In this document: positions 16,706-25,286 of the stretch, piece by piece
Numbering within the stretch: the stretch's first letter is position 1
How the letters are laid out: the number at the start of each line of letters is the position of its first letter
NCBI RefSeq assembly: GCF_011100465.1
Contig: NZ_CP049740.1
Span: 1,232,001 to 1,296,000, forward strand
Direction: 5' to 3'
DNA from: Jeotgalibaca arthritidis
GTDB taxonomy: Bacteria; Bacillota; Bacilli; Lactobacillales; Aerococcaceae
DNA: 64,000 nt
Position numbers and translations under genes: made by a program
The notes under the pieces: model-generated
The model's input: only the letters and a program-made list of their open reading frames with translations
What the model was told of the DNA's origin: nothing
Databases searched by the model: none

Positions 16706-17560
16706 ATGGAGAAGGAAAAACTAAAAATACTTGAAGAATTAAGACGTATTTTAAACAATAAAAATGAAGCAATTATTATCTTGAATAATTACTTTAAAGG
16801 TGGTGTTGGAAAGTCCAAATTATCGACTATGTTTGCTTACTTGACAGACAAATTGAATTTAAAAGTTTTAATGATCGATAAGGACTTACAGGCAACATTG
16901 ACAAAAGACTTAGCAAAAACTTTTGAGGTAGAATTGCCACGTGTCAATTTTTATGAAGGCTTGAAAAATGGAAACTTGGCTTCTTCTATTGTTCATTTGA
17001 CTGATAATTTAGACTTGATCCCTGGCACGTTTGATTTGATGTTACTGCCAAAATTAACTCGCTCATGGACTTTTGAAAATGAAAGTAGATTGCTTGCTAC
17101 TCTTTTAGCACCTTTAAAAAGTGACTATGATCTCATTATTATTGATACTGTACCAACGCCAAGCGTTTATACAAATAATGCAATCGTGGCGAGTGATTAC
17201 GTTATGATCCCTTTACAAGCAGAAGAAGAAAGTACAAACAACATTCAAAACTATATTTCCTATTTGATTGATTTACAAGAACAATTTAACCCTGGACTAG
17301 ATATGATCGGTTTTGTTCCTTATTTAGTTGATAAGGACAGCGCAACGATAAAATCAAACCTGGAAGAACTGTACAAGCAACATAAAGAAGATAACTTGGT
17401 TTTCCAAAATATTATCAAGCGAAGTAATAAAGTAAGTACCTGGTCTAAAAATGGAATTACAGAACACAAAGGCTATGACAAAAAAGTTTTATCCATGTAT
17501 GAGAACGTATTTTTTGAAATGCTTGAGCGAATTATTCAATTAGAAAACGAAAAAGAATAG
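16706..17560 (+). CDS. delta: ParA-type partition ATPase delta
   Basis: The 284-residue ATPase has a deviant Walker A (FKGGVGKSK), a Walker A' (MIDKDLQATLT) and Walker B (DLIIIDTVPTP). In Inc18 plasmids it works with omega (the ParB-like partner binding heptads) in segregation. I choose ATG 16706 (MEKEKLKILEEL) with GGGGCG upstream; an in-frame ATG at 16664 would sit at the end of the operator. The sequence is complete. Confidence 0.93.
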   Translation: MEKEKLKILEELRRILNNKNEAIIILNNYFKGGVGKSKLSTMFAYLTDKLNLKVLMIDKDLQATLTKDLAKTFEVELPRVNFYEGLKNGNLASSIVHLTDNLDLIPGTFDLMLLPKLTRSWTFENESRLLATLLAPLKSDYDLIIIDTVPTPSVYTNNAIVASDYVMIPLQAEEESTNNIQNYISYLIDLQEQFNPGLDMIGFVPYLVDKDSATIKSNLEELYKQHKEDNLVFQNIIKRSNKVSTWSKNGITEHKGYDKKVLSMYENVFFEMLERIIQLENEKE

Positions 17561-17609
17561 AATCACAAATCACAAGTGATTAATCACAAATCACTTGTGA
17601 TTTGTGATT
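17561..17609 (+). promoter_or_regulatory. Omega operator at the omega promoter, seven heptads
   Basis: Seven contiguous heptads: two direct, one inverted, two direct, two inverted, starting directly after the delta stop codon. They overlap the promoter of omega and so give autorepression. Confidence 0.88.
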
Positions 17610-17651
17610 GTTGATGATAAAATAAGAATAAGAAGAAATAGAAAGAAGTGA

Positions 17652-17867
17652 GTGATTGTGGGAAATTTAGGCGCACAAAAAGCAAAACGAAATGATACAC
17701 CAATCAGTGCAAAAAAAGATATAATGGGAGATAAGACGGTTCGTGTTCGTGCTGACTTACACCATATTATAAAAATTGAAACAGCAAAAAATGGCGGAAA
17801 CGTAAAAGAAGTTATGGATCAAGCCTTAGAAGAATATATACGGAAATATTTACCTGATAAACTTTAA
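17652..17867 (+). CDS. omega: Omega transcriptional repressor (ribbon-helix-helix)
   Basis: GTG-started 71-residue protein. The ribbon DKTVRVRADLHH and the following two helices form the dimeric RHH fold that contacts WATCACW heptads. It represses its own operon, delta and the copy-control gene of Inc18 plasmids and acts as centromere-binding partner of delta. This is the only complete omega in the window; residue 11 is Ala where the two truncated copies have Glu. Confidence 0.95.
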   Translation: MIVGNLGAQKAKRNDTPISAKKDIMGDKTVRVRADLHHIIKIETAKNGGNVKEVMDQALEEYIRKYLPDKL

Positions 17868-17884
17868 AAAGGAGTGAAAATGAA

Positions 17885-18157
17885 ATGGCAGTTACGTATG
17901 AAAAAACATTTGAAATAGAGATCATTAACGAATTATCGGCAAGCGTTTATAATCGAGTATTAAACTATGTTTTGAACCATGAACTAGATACTAAAAATAC
18001 TCGTTTACTAGAAGTGAATCTTTTAAATCAATTAGAAGTGGCACAAGAAGTTGATTTATTTCAACAACCATTTGAAGAATTACAAGCTATTCATGAGTAT
18101 TGGCGGTCAATGAATCAATATTCAAAACAAATTTTGACAAAAGAGAAAGTGGCTTAA
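17885..18157 (+). CDS. epsilon: Epsilon antitoxin
   Basis: The 90-residue all-helical antitoxin ([20 protein letters not shown] start) binds zeta and blocks its substrate site. It sits 17 bases after omega with AAAGGAGTG upstream and one base before zeta, so all three share the omega-controlled transcript. Confidence 0.95.
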   Translation: MAVTYEKTFEIEIINELSASVYNRVLNYVLNHELDTKNTRLLEVNLLNQLEVAQEVDLFQQPFEELQAIHEYWRSMNQYSKQILTKEKVA

Positions 18158-18158
18158 C

Positions 18159-19022
18159 ATGGCGAATATTACTGACTTCACCGAAAAGCAATTTGAAGAT
18201 CGTTTAGAAAAGAATGTTGAACGACTAACTAAAAATAGACTAGCGGTTGAATCGCCAACCGCTTTTTTACTTGGTGGGCAACCAGGATCAGGTAAAACTA
18301 GTTTGCGATCGGCAATTTCCGAAGAGACACAAGGAAATGTTGTTATCATTGATAATGATACGTTCAAACAACAGCACCCTAATTTTGATGAACTAGTGAA
18401 ACTTTATGAAAAAGACGTAGTAAAATACGTTACCCCTTATTCTAATCGCATGACAGAAGCGATCATAAGCCGTTTGAGAGATAAAGGGTATAATTTAGTG
18501 ATTGAAGGTACAGGACGAACAACAGACGTTCCTATTCAAACCGCAACAATGCTTCAAGCCAAAGATTATGAAACAAAAATGTATGTCATGGCAGTACCTA
18601 AAATCAACTCATATTTAGGAACAATTGAACGGTATGAAACTATGTATGCAGATGAACCTATGACAGCCAGGGCAACACCAAAGCAAGCACATGATATTGT
18701 TGTTAAAAATCTACCTAACAATTTAGAATTGCTTAAAAAAACGGGCTTATTTAGCGATATAAGGCTATATAACAGAGAAGGAGTGAAACTCTATTCAAGT
18801 TTGGAAACACCTTCTATTAGTCCAAAAGAAACCTTAGAAAAAGAATTAAATCGTAAAGTATCAAGTAAAGAAATTCAACCGACTTTAGAACGAATAGAGC
18901 AAAAAATGGTTCTAAATAAACACCAAGAAGCCCCTGAATTTAAAGCAATTCAACAAAAATTGGAAAGCTTGCGGCCACCTACACCACCAATACCCAAAAC
19001 ACCTAAGCTTCCAGGACTTTAA
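18159..19022 (+). CDS. zeta: Zeta toxin (UDP-N-acetylglucosamine kinase)
   Basis: The 287-residue P-loop kinase has Walker [11 protein letters not shown] at residues 39-48. Zeta toxins phosphorylate UDP-N-acetylglucosamine at the 3' position, which stalls peptidoglycan synthesis. [15 protein letters not shown] is the conserved core region. The gene is full length, so the addiction module looks functional and would stabilise this segment. Confidence 0.95.
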   Translation: MANITDFTEKQFEDRLEKNVERLTKNRLAVESPTAFLLGGQPGSGKTSLRSAISEETQGNVVIIDNDTFKQQHPNFDELVKLYEKDVVKYVTPYSNRMTEAIISRLRDKGYNLVIEGTGRTTDVPIQTATMLQAKDYETKMYVMAVPKINSYLGTIERYETMYADEPMTARATPKQAHDIVVKNLPNNLELLKKTGLFSDIRLYNREGVKLYSSLETPSISPKETLEKELNRKVSSKEIQPTLERIEQKMVLNKHQEAPEFKAIQQKLESLRPPTPPIPKTPKLPGL

Positions 19023-19131
19023 ACCTTAAAATATGATAATATATCTTTAATAATGAGACGTGATAATACGACAATAGCAGATTTTATGGAAAATAAAGCA
19101 AACTTGGTAATAGTTACGAAAGGACAACTTT

Positions 19132-19431
19132 ATGAAATATTATTACGAACATATACTTCCAAATGGAGTACATGTCATTATTAGAAGTGCGAATCCGAAT
19201 GATGCAATTGAGTTGCATCACTTATTCAATAAAACTCACAGTGAAACAGATTTTTTAACAACCTATCCTGATGAATCTCATTTTGATTTAGAGAAAGAAA
19301 TGGATAGTTACCAGAAATTAAACGATAGCGAAAATTCTTGTGAAATTTTAGCAGTAATTGATAATAAAATTATTGGAAGTGCTAGCCTAAACTCTGTTAG
19401 TCTAAAAGATAAGGAAAAACATAGAGCCTGA
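19132..19431 (+). pseudogene. GNAT acetyltransferase cut by a MITE-like element
   Basis: ATG with AAAGGAC upstream opens a GNAT-type protein (VIIRSANPNDAIELHHLF; ILAVIDNKIIGSASL). The frame stops at codon 99, exactly where the inverted-repeat element at 19427 begins, before acetyl-CoA motif A. No remainder is found on the other side of the element. Confidence 0.75.
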
Positions 19432-19669
19432 ATAATTCATAATTTTTCAAAAAAGCTTCAAAAACCTTGTTATAACAGTCTATTTTGTTTCGTTCATCCG
19501 CACCCTTTGGGTGTACAAAAAGAACCCCTTTCTATGGTTGTTGGTAGTACATTAACCATAACAGATAGGGGTTCTTTTTTCACACCTTTTGGGTGCGAAA
19601 GTGAAATAAAGAATACGTTGATAGAACAACATTTCAAGGTATTTTCTGAAAACCTATGAATAATTCAGG
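19427..19669. mobile_element. 243-bp MITE-like element
   Basis: Terminal inverted repeats CCTGAATAATTCATA (19427-19441) and its exact complement (19655-19669), extending imperfectly inward. The centre is a nested palindrome: AAAGAACCCCT...AGGGGTTCTTT inside CGCACCC/GGGTGCG copies. It has no coding capacity. I see no target-site duplication, so the right flank may have been rearranged after insertion. Confidence 0.7.
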
Positions 19670-19884
19670 ATGAGAGATATAATTTAACTGGGAACGAAGA
19701 AGATGAAAAGATTATCATAAATGTTCATGATGTCAAAACAGATACACTAAAAAGAAAGATTGAGTTAGATAAACTAAGATTAATGCAACTGATCAAAAGA
19801 TATGAAAAAACAGATCCAGATAAAATAACTTGGTATGATAGAACATTATTGGAATGGGGAGACCCTAAGAAGAAAAATAGATAA
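19669..19884 (+). pseudogene. C-terminal fragment of an unidentified protein
   Basis: The frame is open from the edge of the MITE-like element to TAA at 19882-19884 (about 71 residues, EDEKIIINVHDVKTDTLKR, then WYDRTLLEWGDPKKKNR) and lacks a start. Charged, probably helical; I do not recognise it. A type-1 site follows 26 bases later. Confidence 0.5.
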
Positions 19885-19910
19885 AAACATGAAATAGTTT
19901 TTATTATTGG

Positions 19911-19940
19911 AGTTTGTCTTAATAAGAATTGAGTAAAACT
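19911..19940 (+). repeat. Type-1 separator, copy 3
   Basis: Left arm AGTTTGTCTTA, spacer ATAAGAAT, right arm TGAGTAAAACT. Followed by a terminator hairpin. Confidence 0.6.
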
Positions 19941-19973
19941 CAAATAGAATATAGAATTAAATAAAGTTATTTT

Positions 19974-20004
19974 AAAAGAGTGCGATAAAACGCACTCTTT
20001 TTTT
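19974..20004 (+). terminator. Terminator after type-1 site 3
   Basis: A perfect stem AAAAGAGTGCG/CGCACTCTTTT with a 6-base loop and a T-run. Confidence 0.8.
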
Positions 20005-20026
20005 GTATAGTCTGCTATACAAAAAA
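19999..20026 (+). promoter_or_regulatory. Palindromic operator upstream of the first Xre gene
   Basis: A perfect 12-bp inverted repeat (TTTTTTGTATAG / CTATACAAAAAA, spacer TCTG). A TATACT at 20039-20044 can be the -10, with TATACA (20016) 17 bases before it inside the palindrome; GTGCTATAC recurs there. The Xre protein may autoregulate from it. Confidence 0.5.
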
Positions 20027-20081
20027 TGCAAAGCGTGCTATACTAATATTCATACAAATTATATTCAAAAGGAGGCTAGTT

Positions 20082-20288
20082 TTGCAATCTAAAGTAAGAG
20101 TTTTACGAAAACAACATAAGTTATCACAAGAAGAACTGGCATTGGCTGTTGGTGTGACTCGTCAAACCATTACTTCAATCGAAAATGAAAAATATACTGC
20201 TTCGTTAGTTTTAGCCTATAAGATCGCACGATATTTTGAGATGTCGATTGAAGAAGTCTTTGATTTTACAAAAATAGAGGAGATTTAA
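20082..20288 (+). CDS. Xre-family transcriptional regulator, 68 aa
   Basis: TTG start preceded by AAAGGAGG. The product is essentially one HTH_3 domain (LSQEELALAVGVTRQTITSIENEKYTAS). It resembles the small YozG/YvaO-type regulators that pair with a membrane protein. It is followed after one base by such a gene, and a second pair of the same design lies at 28579-29254. Confidence 0.88.
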   Translation: MQSKVRVLRKQHKLSQEELALAVGVTRQTITSIENEKYTASLVLAYKIARYFEMSIEEVFDFTKIEEI

Positions 20289-20289
20289 G

Positions 20290-20730
20290 ATGGAAAAATT
20301 TAAAGCGGAAATACAAAGTAGAAATAAGAGAGTAGTACTAGCTGCGTCAATTATATTTTTTGTCTATATTTATTTATCAAGGAAAACAGGAGTCCCAGAT
20401 GCTATGAACGATCTTGTCGCAGGGTATAACTTAGGATTATTGATAGCTTTACAAGTAGGTGCAATTTATTTTATAACTAAATATAATAAAGCTTTAAAAA
20501 GTAATGATCAGTTAAAAAAACTGTATATAGAACTGCATGATGAACGAAAAAAACTTATACAGTACAAATCCTCAGTAATAGGAATGTCTATATTTATTTT
20601 TATTTTATTATTAGCTACAATTATTTCAGGATTTTATAATCTTATTGTTTTTTATACTTTATTAGGAGTTTGTTTAATGATTTTAATAACCTTAGTTTTT
20701 GTGAAGTTATATTTTCTCAAAAAAATATGA
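20290..20730 (+). CDS. Membrane protein paired with Xre regulator
   Basis: The 146-residue protein has four predicted membrane segments (about 17-33, 47-66, 93-112, 117-140) with a charged cytoplasmic loop between the second and third. It is coupled to the Xre gene (one-base gap). Function unknown; such pairs are often immunity- or stress-related. The last base of its stop codon is the first base of type-1 site 4. Confidence 0.75.
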   Translation: MEKFKAEIQSRNKRVVLAASIIFFVYIYLSRKTGVPDAMNDLVAGYNLGLLIALQVGAIYFITKYNKALKSNDQLKKLYIELHDERKKLIQYKSSVIGMSIFIFILLLATIISGFYNLIVFYTLLGVCLMILITLVFVKLYFLKKI

Positions 20731-20759
20731 GTTTGTCTTAAATACAAGTATGACCAATC
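20730..20759 (+). repeat. Type-1 separator, copy 4
   Basis: Left arm AGTTTGTCTTA, spacer AATACAAG, right arm TATGACCAATC. Starts at the stop codon of the preceding gene and is followed about 95 bases later by a dif-like site. Confidence 0.6.
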
Positions 20760-20854
20760 CAAGAGAATATTAAAGGACTAGTAAAAAAGGATAGTTATAC
20801 TTCACACTCCGTACTTTTAAGATAAAAAAGATCCCTTTGGTTAAAGGATTCAGA

Positions 20855-20882
20855 ATACACTATTTTATCTAATTTAATGTAT
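20855..20882 (+). repeat. Dif-like 11-6-11 site, copy e
   Basis: Left arm ATACACTATTT, centre TATCTA, right arm ATTTAATGTAT. Preceded by the hairpin CCTTTGGTTAAAGG (20834-20847), as in copies a-d. Confidence 0.5.
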
Positions 20883-20905
20883 CTATCTATAAAACAATTT
20901 CATAG

Positions 20906-20933
20906 TTGACCGAACAGTTAAATATGTTAAAAT
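20906..20933 (+). promoter_or_regulatory. Promoter of the TetR gene (leaderless transcript likely)
   Basis: TTGACC (20906-20911) and TAAAAT (20928-20933) with a 16-base spacer. The expected start of transcription falls at or next to the ATG at 20940, and no ribosome-binding site is seen. Confidence 0.55.
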
Positions 20934-20939
20934 AAGCTT

Positions 20940-21317
20940 ATGGGACGAAGAAAAAAATATGAGACTTACCAAGTCTTGCTTAAAATGGGCGAAATTTTTA
21001 TAGAACATGGATATGAAGCTACATCTCTTGATGATTTAGAAAGGGAAACTGGACTTTTAAGGGGAAGCCTTTATAGAGAATTTGGAAGTAAAAGAACAAT
21101 GTTCGAACTCTCTTTAAAAGAATATCTAGAGCGTGAACCTAATAGTAATACGACATTAGATCTATTACTAATAGGTTTTCAAGAATTGTCAGCAAGAGAC
21201 CGTAGTTTGAGAATTTTTTTGAAAGAATGGTATTACTCTCAACGTAGTACTTCTGTATCGGAATTGTTAGGAAATAGATTAATTGAACGTTCAAAAATTT
21301 TAAATGAAAGTGAGTGA
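20940..21317 (+). CDS. Short TetR/AcrR-family regulator
   Basis: The N-terminal helix-turn-helix is clear (FIEHGYEATSLDDLERETGLLRGSLYREFGSKRTMFELSLKEYL). The protein is 125 residues, shorter than usual (about 180-200), so the ligand-binding domain is reduced or the gene is 3' truncated. The ATG has no Shine-Dalgarno and lies at the predicted transcription start. It is followed with overlap by the PH-like gene, suggesting one operon. Confidence 0.8.
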   Translation: MGRRKKYETYQVLLKMGEIFIEHGYEATSLDDLERETGLLRGSLYREFGSKRTMFELSLKEYLEREPNSNTTLDLLLIGFQELSARDRSLRIFLKEWYYSQRSTSVSELLGNRLIERSKILNESE

Positions 21318-21322
21318 ATAAA

Positions 21323-21694
21323 ATGGAGAATAAAATATCAATTAAAAATAACAATTTAATTATACTACCACAAGGTTTAGATAAAGTTTGGTCATTAAAG
21401 AATAAACTAGAGATTCCTATGACTAATGTAATGGGAGCGACTATTGATAAAAATATATTAGATGTTAAAAAAGGATTTAGAGGACCTGGTCTAGAAATTC
21501 CAAACAAGTGGAGTGGAACGTGGACATTAAATGGAGAAAAAATTTTTTGGAATGTTACGCGAAAGGAAACTCCTGTAGTTATTCAATTGAAAAACGAAAA
21601 GTTTTCTCGTCTTATTTTAGGCTTAGATGATGCAATTGAATGGGTAGATGAAATTAATAATTCAATAAACACAAAGCATTACGAACTTGGTTAA
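21323..21694 (+). CDS. Small PH-like domain protein
   Basis: The soluble 123-residue protein has a beta-rich pattern (ISIKNNNLIILPQGLDKVWSL, then KGFRGPGLEIP, then VVIQLKNEKFSRLILGLDD) typical of bacterial pleckstrin-homology-like proteins encoded beside TetR regulators. ATG 21323 has GAAAGTGAG at a good distance; a GTG at 21314 overlapping the TetR stop is the alternative. Role unknown. Confidence 0.65.
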   Translation: MENKISIKNNNLIILPQGLDKVWSLKNKLEIPMTNVMGATIDKNILDVKKGFRGPGLEIPNKWSGTWTLNGEKIFWNVTRKETPVVIQLKNEKFSRLILGLDDAIEWVDEINNSINTKHYELG

Positions 21695-21812
21695 ATAATC
21701 TATTAGCCAGTATGTGATATTTATATAACCCTTGCAGAAAAGCGAACTTTATAATTAAGAAATCCGAATTTGAATTATATATTAGTTTAATAGAATACGT
21801 ATTCTAAATCTA

Positions 21813-21842
21813 AATTTGTCTTAAATATCATTAAAGCAAACG
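21813..21842 (+). repeat. Type-1 separator, copy 5
   Basis: Left arm AATTTGTCTTA, spacer AATATCAT, right arm TAAAGCAAACG. It lies between the PH-like gene and the CPBP gene. Confidence 0.5.
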
Positions 21843-21861
21843 TATAAGTTTAAGTAAGGAG

Positions 21862-22632
21862 ATGTTAAAAATAAAAAAAATGCTAAAGAGTAAAGATTTT
21901 AAAACTAGTCTTACATTTTCTATTATAGGTCTAATCGCCAGTGTTTTTTTAGGAGTCTACCAGACTTCTACATTTACTGAGTCCATGGAACAACAAATTA
22001 TTTCTCAACTTGGTTCGACACATGCACTTATTCTTGTAGCAGCAATGCAAGGATTCTTACTGACCTTTATAGCATCTTTTTTTGGTTTGAAAATAGCCAA
22101 AAAAGTCAGCTTATATTTAAATTTTAAATATGATAAAAAATCCATGATATTAGCAATCCTCATTGGATTCGCAACAGGATTAATAATCACATTCTCGGAT
22201 CAATTTATTTTTGCCAAATATCTTTCATCTGAAATGACAAGCTATATTTTTTCCTTAGTATACTTTATTTCCAGTATTCTTTATGGTGGAATAGTCGAAG
22301 AAATACTACTCCGATTATTCATGATGTCGCTTTTGGTTTGGATACTTTGGAAATTATTTGCAAAATCTAAGGATTATTTGAATATACCTCATTGGATTTA
22401 TATATTCTCTATCGTTCTTTCTTCAATCTTATTTGCAGCTGGTCATCTTCCTGCAACAGCTCAATTGTTTGGTATTTCTATACCTATATTAATCAGAATG
22501 TTTGTTTTAAATGGAATAGGTGGGCTAGGATTTGGTTATTTGTACTGGAAACATGGATTAGCCTATTCTATGGTTGCTCATGTAACAACACACATTTTTA
22601 TGCAAATTTTATTTATACCAATTTTATCCTAA
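21862..22632 (+). CDS. CPBP-family intramembrane glutamic protease
   Basis: The multi-span membrane protein (256 residues from ATG 21862) contains the CPBP/Abi signature EEILLR (Glu146-Glu147, Arg151) and the later FAAGHLPA and HVTTHIFMQ histidine motifs. Bacterial members include bacteriocin self-immunity and processing proteins. AAGGAG abuts ATG 21862, so the ATG at 21880 (18 bases from it) is an alternative start. It is flanked by type-1 sites on both sides. Confidence 0.85.
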   Translation: MLKIKKMLKSKDFKTSLTFSIIGLIASVFLGVYQTSTFTESMEQQIISQLGSTHALILVAAMQGFLLTFIASFFGLKIAKKVSLYLNFKYDKKSMILAILIGFATGLIITFSDQFIFAKYLSSEMTSYIFSLVYFISSILYGGIVEEILLRLFMMSLLVWILWKLFAKSKDYLNIPHWIYIFSIVLSSILFAAGHLPATAQLFGISIPILIRMFVLNGIGGLGFGYLYWKHGLAYSMVAHVTTHIFMQILFIPILS

Positions 22633-22657
22633 GTAAAACTTATAAATGTTAGTTGCA

Positions 22658-22687
22658 AGTTTGCCTGAAGCATAAGTATGACAAACT
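22658..22687 (+). repeat. Type-1 separator, copy 6
   Basis: Left arm AGTTTGCCTGA, spacer AGCATAAG, right arm TATGACAAACT. It starts a composite block later split by the IS21-family insertion. Confidence 0.55.
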
Positions 22688-22703
22688 CAAAAAAATACAT
22701 ATA

Positions 22704-22741
22704 AAAGGGATAGGTTGCATTTTATGCTCTGTCCTTTTTTT
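22704..22741 (+). terminator. Terminator-like hairpin after type-1 site 6
   Basis: GGGATAGGTTG...TTTATGCTCTGTCC then a T-run; sequence and position correspond to the hairpins after sites 2 and 7. Confidence 0.5.
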
Positions 22742-22853
22742 ATCAAAAAGGTGTATCGTATTGATAATTTCCTCTAAATGCCTTTGCTTTTAGAGGAAAA
22801 AAGAACCCTAATAACATAGGTGTCAGCGTCAAGTAGAATTGAACAGTTGGGCA

Positions 22854-24428
22854 TGCGGACAAAATCTTAGACCAAATCGATTAGGAGGAAGTCTATGTAT
22901 GCTTACGCTGAAAAATTAAAAGCCGTCAAACTTTACTTGAAGTACGAATCTTATGCGGCTGTCATCAATGAACTGGGGTATCCTTCGCGTATGGCTCTTC
23001 GGGATTGGATAGAGGCTTACCGTACGGATGGAGATGTTCAAAAAGAGATGACGCGAACGCCAAAATACACCGAAGAACAAAAACAAGCAGCAGTCACCCA
23101 CTATCTTGAGCATGGTAAGTGTTATTCACGTACCTGCAGAAAACTTGGCTATCCAAGCCGGGGCTTATTAACAGAATGGATCATGGAGCGCGCACCTCAA
23201 CCTCGCCAATTGATTAAAAAAGGGGTAAACTTAACACAACAAGAAAAAGAAGCCGCAGTTCTTGCACTGGTAACTCGGACCACATCCGCACAATCGATTG
23301 CGGATCAACTAGGTATTAGCCGAAATTCCCTCTACAATTATAAAGAACGGTGGCTCGGCAAGGACGTGCTTGGTATGGTCAATGACTCAAAGGAAACAGA
23401 TGTTAATCAATTAAAAAGTCAAGTCAAGCAACTTCAAGAAGAGGTTCACCGCCTTCAGATTCAAAAAGACGTTCTTGAAAAAGCGGGTGAACTACTAAAA
23501 AAAGATCAGGGCATCCATCTAGAAGAACTCACCAATCAAGAGAAAACACTCCTGATTGATGCCCTTCGCCCTTTTTATCCGTTAAAGGAATTATTAGCCT
23601 GTGTCAGTATCCCTAAAAGCAGTTATAGTTATCACCACACTCAACTCGCTTTACCTGATAAATATTGCAAGGCTCGTACCATGATAATTGAAATTTTTCA
23701 CAAGAATAAGCGGCGGTATGGCTATCGCCGAATTCATACTGCTCTGAAACATAAAGGGATGACTCTTTCAGAAAAAATTGTTCAACGTATCATGCGCGAA
23801 GAAAATCTCTTCGCTAAATCCGTTAAAATTAAGAAGTATAGTTCATACAAAGGAGAAATATCGCCTGCAGTTCCTAACATCCTAGAACGCGATTTTACAG
23901 CCAGTAAACCCAATACAAAATGGGTAACTGATCTAACAGAATTCCGTCTCCCTGCTGGAAAAGTTTACCTGTCTCCTATGATAGACTGTTTCGATGGTGC
24001 AATAGTGAGTTGGACGATTGGTGCTTCTCCTAATGCTGAATTGACTAATTCGATGCTAGATCAAGCGGTTTTAACGCTAAAAGAAGGTGAAAACCCGATA
24101 GTTCATTCGGACCGAGGGGCTCATTACCGCTGGCCAAGTTGGATTGAGCGAATGGAATCGCATCACTTAACTCGTTCTATGTCTAAAAAAGGTTGCACGC
24201 CTGATAATGCTGCGTGTGAAGGTTTTTTTGGGCGGTTAAAAAACGAATTCTTTTACGATGAGAATTGGTTAGATGTGTCAATTGAGCACTTTATACAACT
24301 TTTAAACAACTATCTTCATTGGTACAATCACGAAAGAATCAAGCTATCTTTAGGTGGGATGAGTATTATGGATTTTCGAAAAACACTTCCTTTAATAGCT
24401 TAAGGAATAATACCAATTCTTGTCCACT
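22854..24428 (+). mobile_element. IS3-family (IS150-like) element nested in the IS21 end
   Basis: It begins near GCGGACAAAATC and ends near GATTTTGTCC-like TTCTTGTCCACT, giving a short GGACAA terminal match. It lies inside the left end of the IS21-family element, between its terminal (ATTGAACAGTT, 22837) and inner (TTTTGAACACTTTCG, 24524) repeats. The exact edges are uncertain by a few bases and I could not confirm a target duplication. Confidence 0.75.
22895..24403 (+). CDS. IS3-family transposase, single-ORF (IS150-like)
   Basis: The 502-residue protein has two N-terminal helix-turn-helix repeats (LYLKYESYAAVINELGYPS; HYLEHGKCYSRTCRKLGYPS), a third HTH near 115-150, a coiled coil (about 170-205), the HTH_21 segment RRYGYRRIHTAL, and an rve catalytic domain. 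DDE residues sit in KWVTDLTEF, VHSDRGAHY and EGFFGRLKNEFF. OrfA and OrfB are fused in one frame, unlike the frameshifted arrangement in most IS3 elements. AGGAGG precedes the ATG. It appears intact. Confidence 0.93.
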   Translation: MYAYAEKLKAVKLYLKYESYAAVINELGYPSRMALRDWIEAYRTDGDVQKEMTRTPKYTEEQKQAAVTHYLEHGKCYSRTCRKLGYPSRGLLTEWIMERAPQPRQLIKKGVNLTQQEKEAAVLALVTRTTSAQSIADQLGISRNSLYNYKERWLGKDVLGMVNDSKETDVNQLKSQVKQLQEEVHRLQIQKDVLEKAGELLKKDQGIHLEELTNQEKTLLIDALRPFYPLKELLACVSIPKSSYSYHHTQLALPDKYCKARTMIIEIFHKNKRRYGYRRIHTALKHKGMTLSEKIVQRIMREENLFAKSVKIKKYSSYKGEISPAVPNILERDFTASKPNTKWVTDLTEFRLPAGKVYLSPMIDCFDGAIVSWTIGASPNAELTNSMLDQAVLTLKEGENPIVHSDRGAHYRWPSWIERMESHHLTRSMSKKGCTPDNAACEGFFGRLKNEFFYDENWLDVSIEHFIQLLNNYLHWYNHERIKLSLGGMSIMDFRKTLPLIA

Positions 24429-24518
24429 AGAAGTAAACAAACCTATTCAATAGGTTGCAACAAAAACAATCAACCGTATTTAGGTCCAAAATAATATCCG
24501 CACCCCCGTTAACGCCAA

Positions 24519-25286
24519 TTAATTTTGAACACTTTCGCTCACAAACATGCTCTGGCGATGTTTCATACGGTAGCTAGCTTCATTCATGTGAACGACCTCC
24601 GCTCGATGCAGAATACGGTCTAAGATAGCCATTGCGACTCCCTCATCGCCCAATAATTCTCCCCATTGGTCGGGGCTCTTATTGGAGGTCAAGATGATTG
24701 AACTCCGTTCATATAGATGATTGATCAAATGAAAAAACAGGGTAGCTTCCCTTTGATCCATTGCCATATACATCAAATCATCAATAATCACTAAATCAGA
24801 TGCTCGGATCCGATTGAGCTGGACCTGCGATTTCCGCGTGAATTCTTCAGTTTTCAGAAGGGAGAGTAGTTCTCCCATTGTCACGAATGTTACCTGAAAC
24901 CCCTTCTGGATGGCCTCCATGCCTAAGGCAATGGACAAGTGCGTTTTCCCCACACCGCTCGGACCCAAAAAGATGAGATTATACTGCTGCTCAAGCCAAG
25001 TAAGCTCTTGGAGCTGGGTAAGCTGCCGTTTGCTCAGAGAAGTCTGATCTGATAGGTCGAATTCCGTCAGTGTTTTGTGGTACGGGAACTTAGCCCATCT
25101 CAATCGTTTCTGAACACTTTTTTCCTCGCGCTTCCTTAATTCGAAGCACACAATCTCCTGCACCAGTTCCCGGTAGGTCCAGGAGGCTTGTTCGGCTTTA
25201 CGTAACAGCTCGGGCAACTCGCTCGCAGTTTCCACCAACCGCAACTGTCTGAACTGGCTTTGCAGCGCGTCCATGCTATCATTCAT
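24519..25286 (-). CDS. istB: IS21 helper ATPase IstB
   Basis: The 255-residue AAA+ protein has Walker A LGPSGVGKTHL and Walker B LVIIDDLMYM. IstB activates and targets the IstA transposase. Its start overlaps the IstA stop by 4 bases, the normal istA-istB coupling. Full length. Confidence 0.95.
   Translation of the reverse strand: MNDSMDALQSQFRQLRLVETASELPELLRKAEQASWTYRELVQEIVCFELRKREEKSVQKRLRWAKFPYHKTLTEFDLSDQTSLSKRQLTQLQELTWLEQQYNLIFLGPSGVGKTHLSIALGMEAIQKGFQVTFVTMGELLSLLKTEEFTRKSQVQLNRIRASDLVIIDDLMYMAMDQREATLFFHLINHLYERSSIILTSNKSPDQWGELLGDEGVAMAILDRILHRAEVVHMNEASYRMKHRQSMFVSESVQN

Noticed and set aside
3000..19130. A complete Inc18 replicon
   Set aside because: Recombinase, topoisomerase, delta, omega, epsilon and zeta are present, but no RepS/RepE-type initiator or copy-control gene is seen in the window.
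22854..24428. Target-site duplication of the IS3-family insertion
   Set aside because: The short terminal match leaves the edges uncertain by a few bases and no consistent 3-4 bp duplication could be read.
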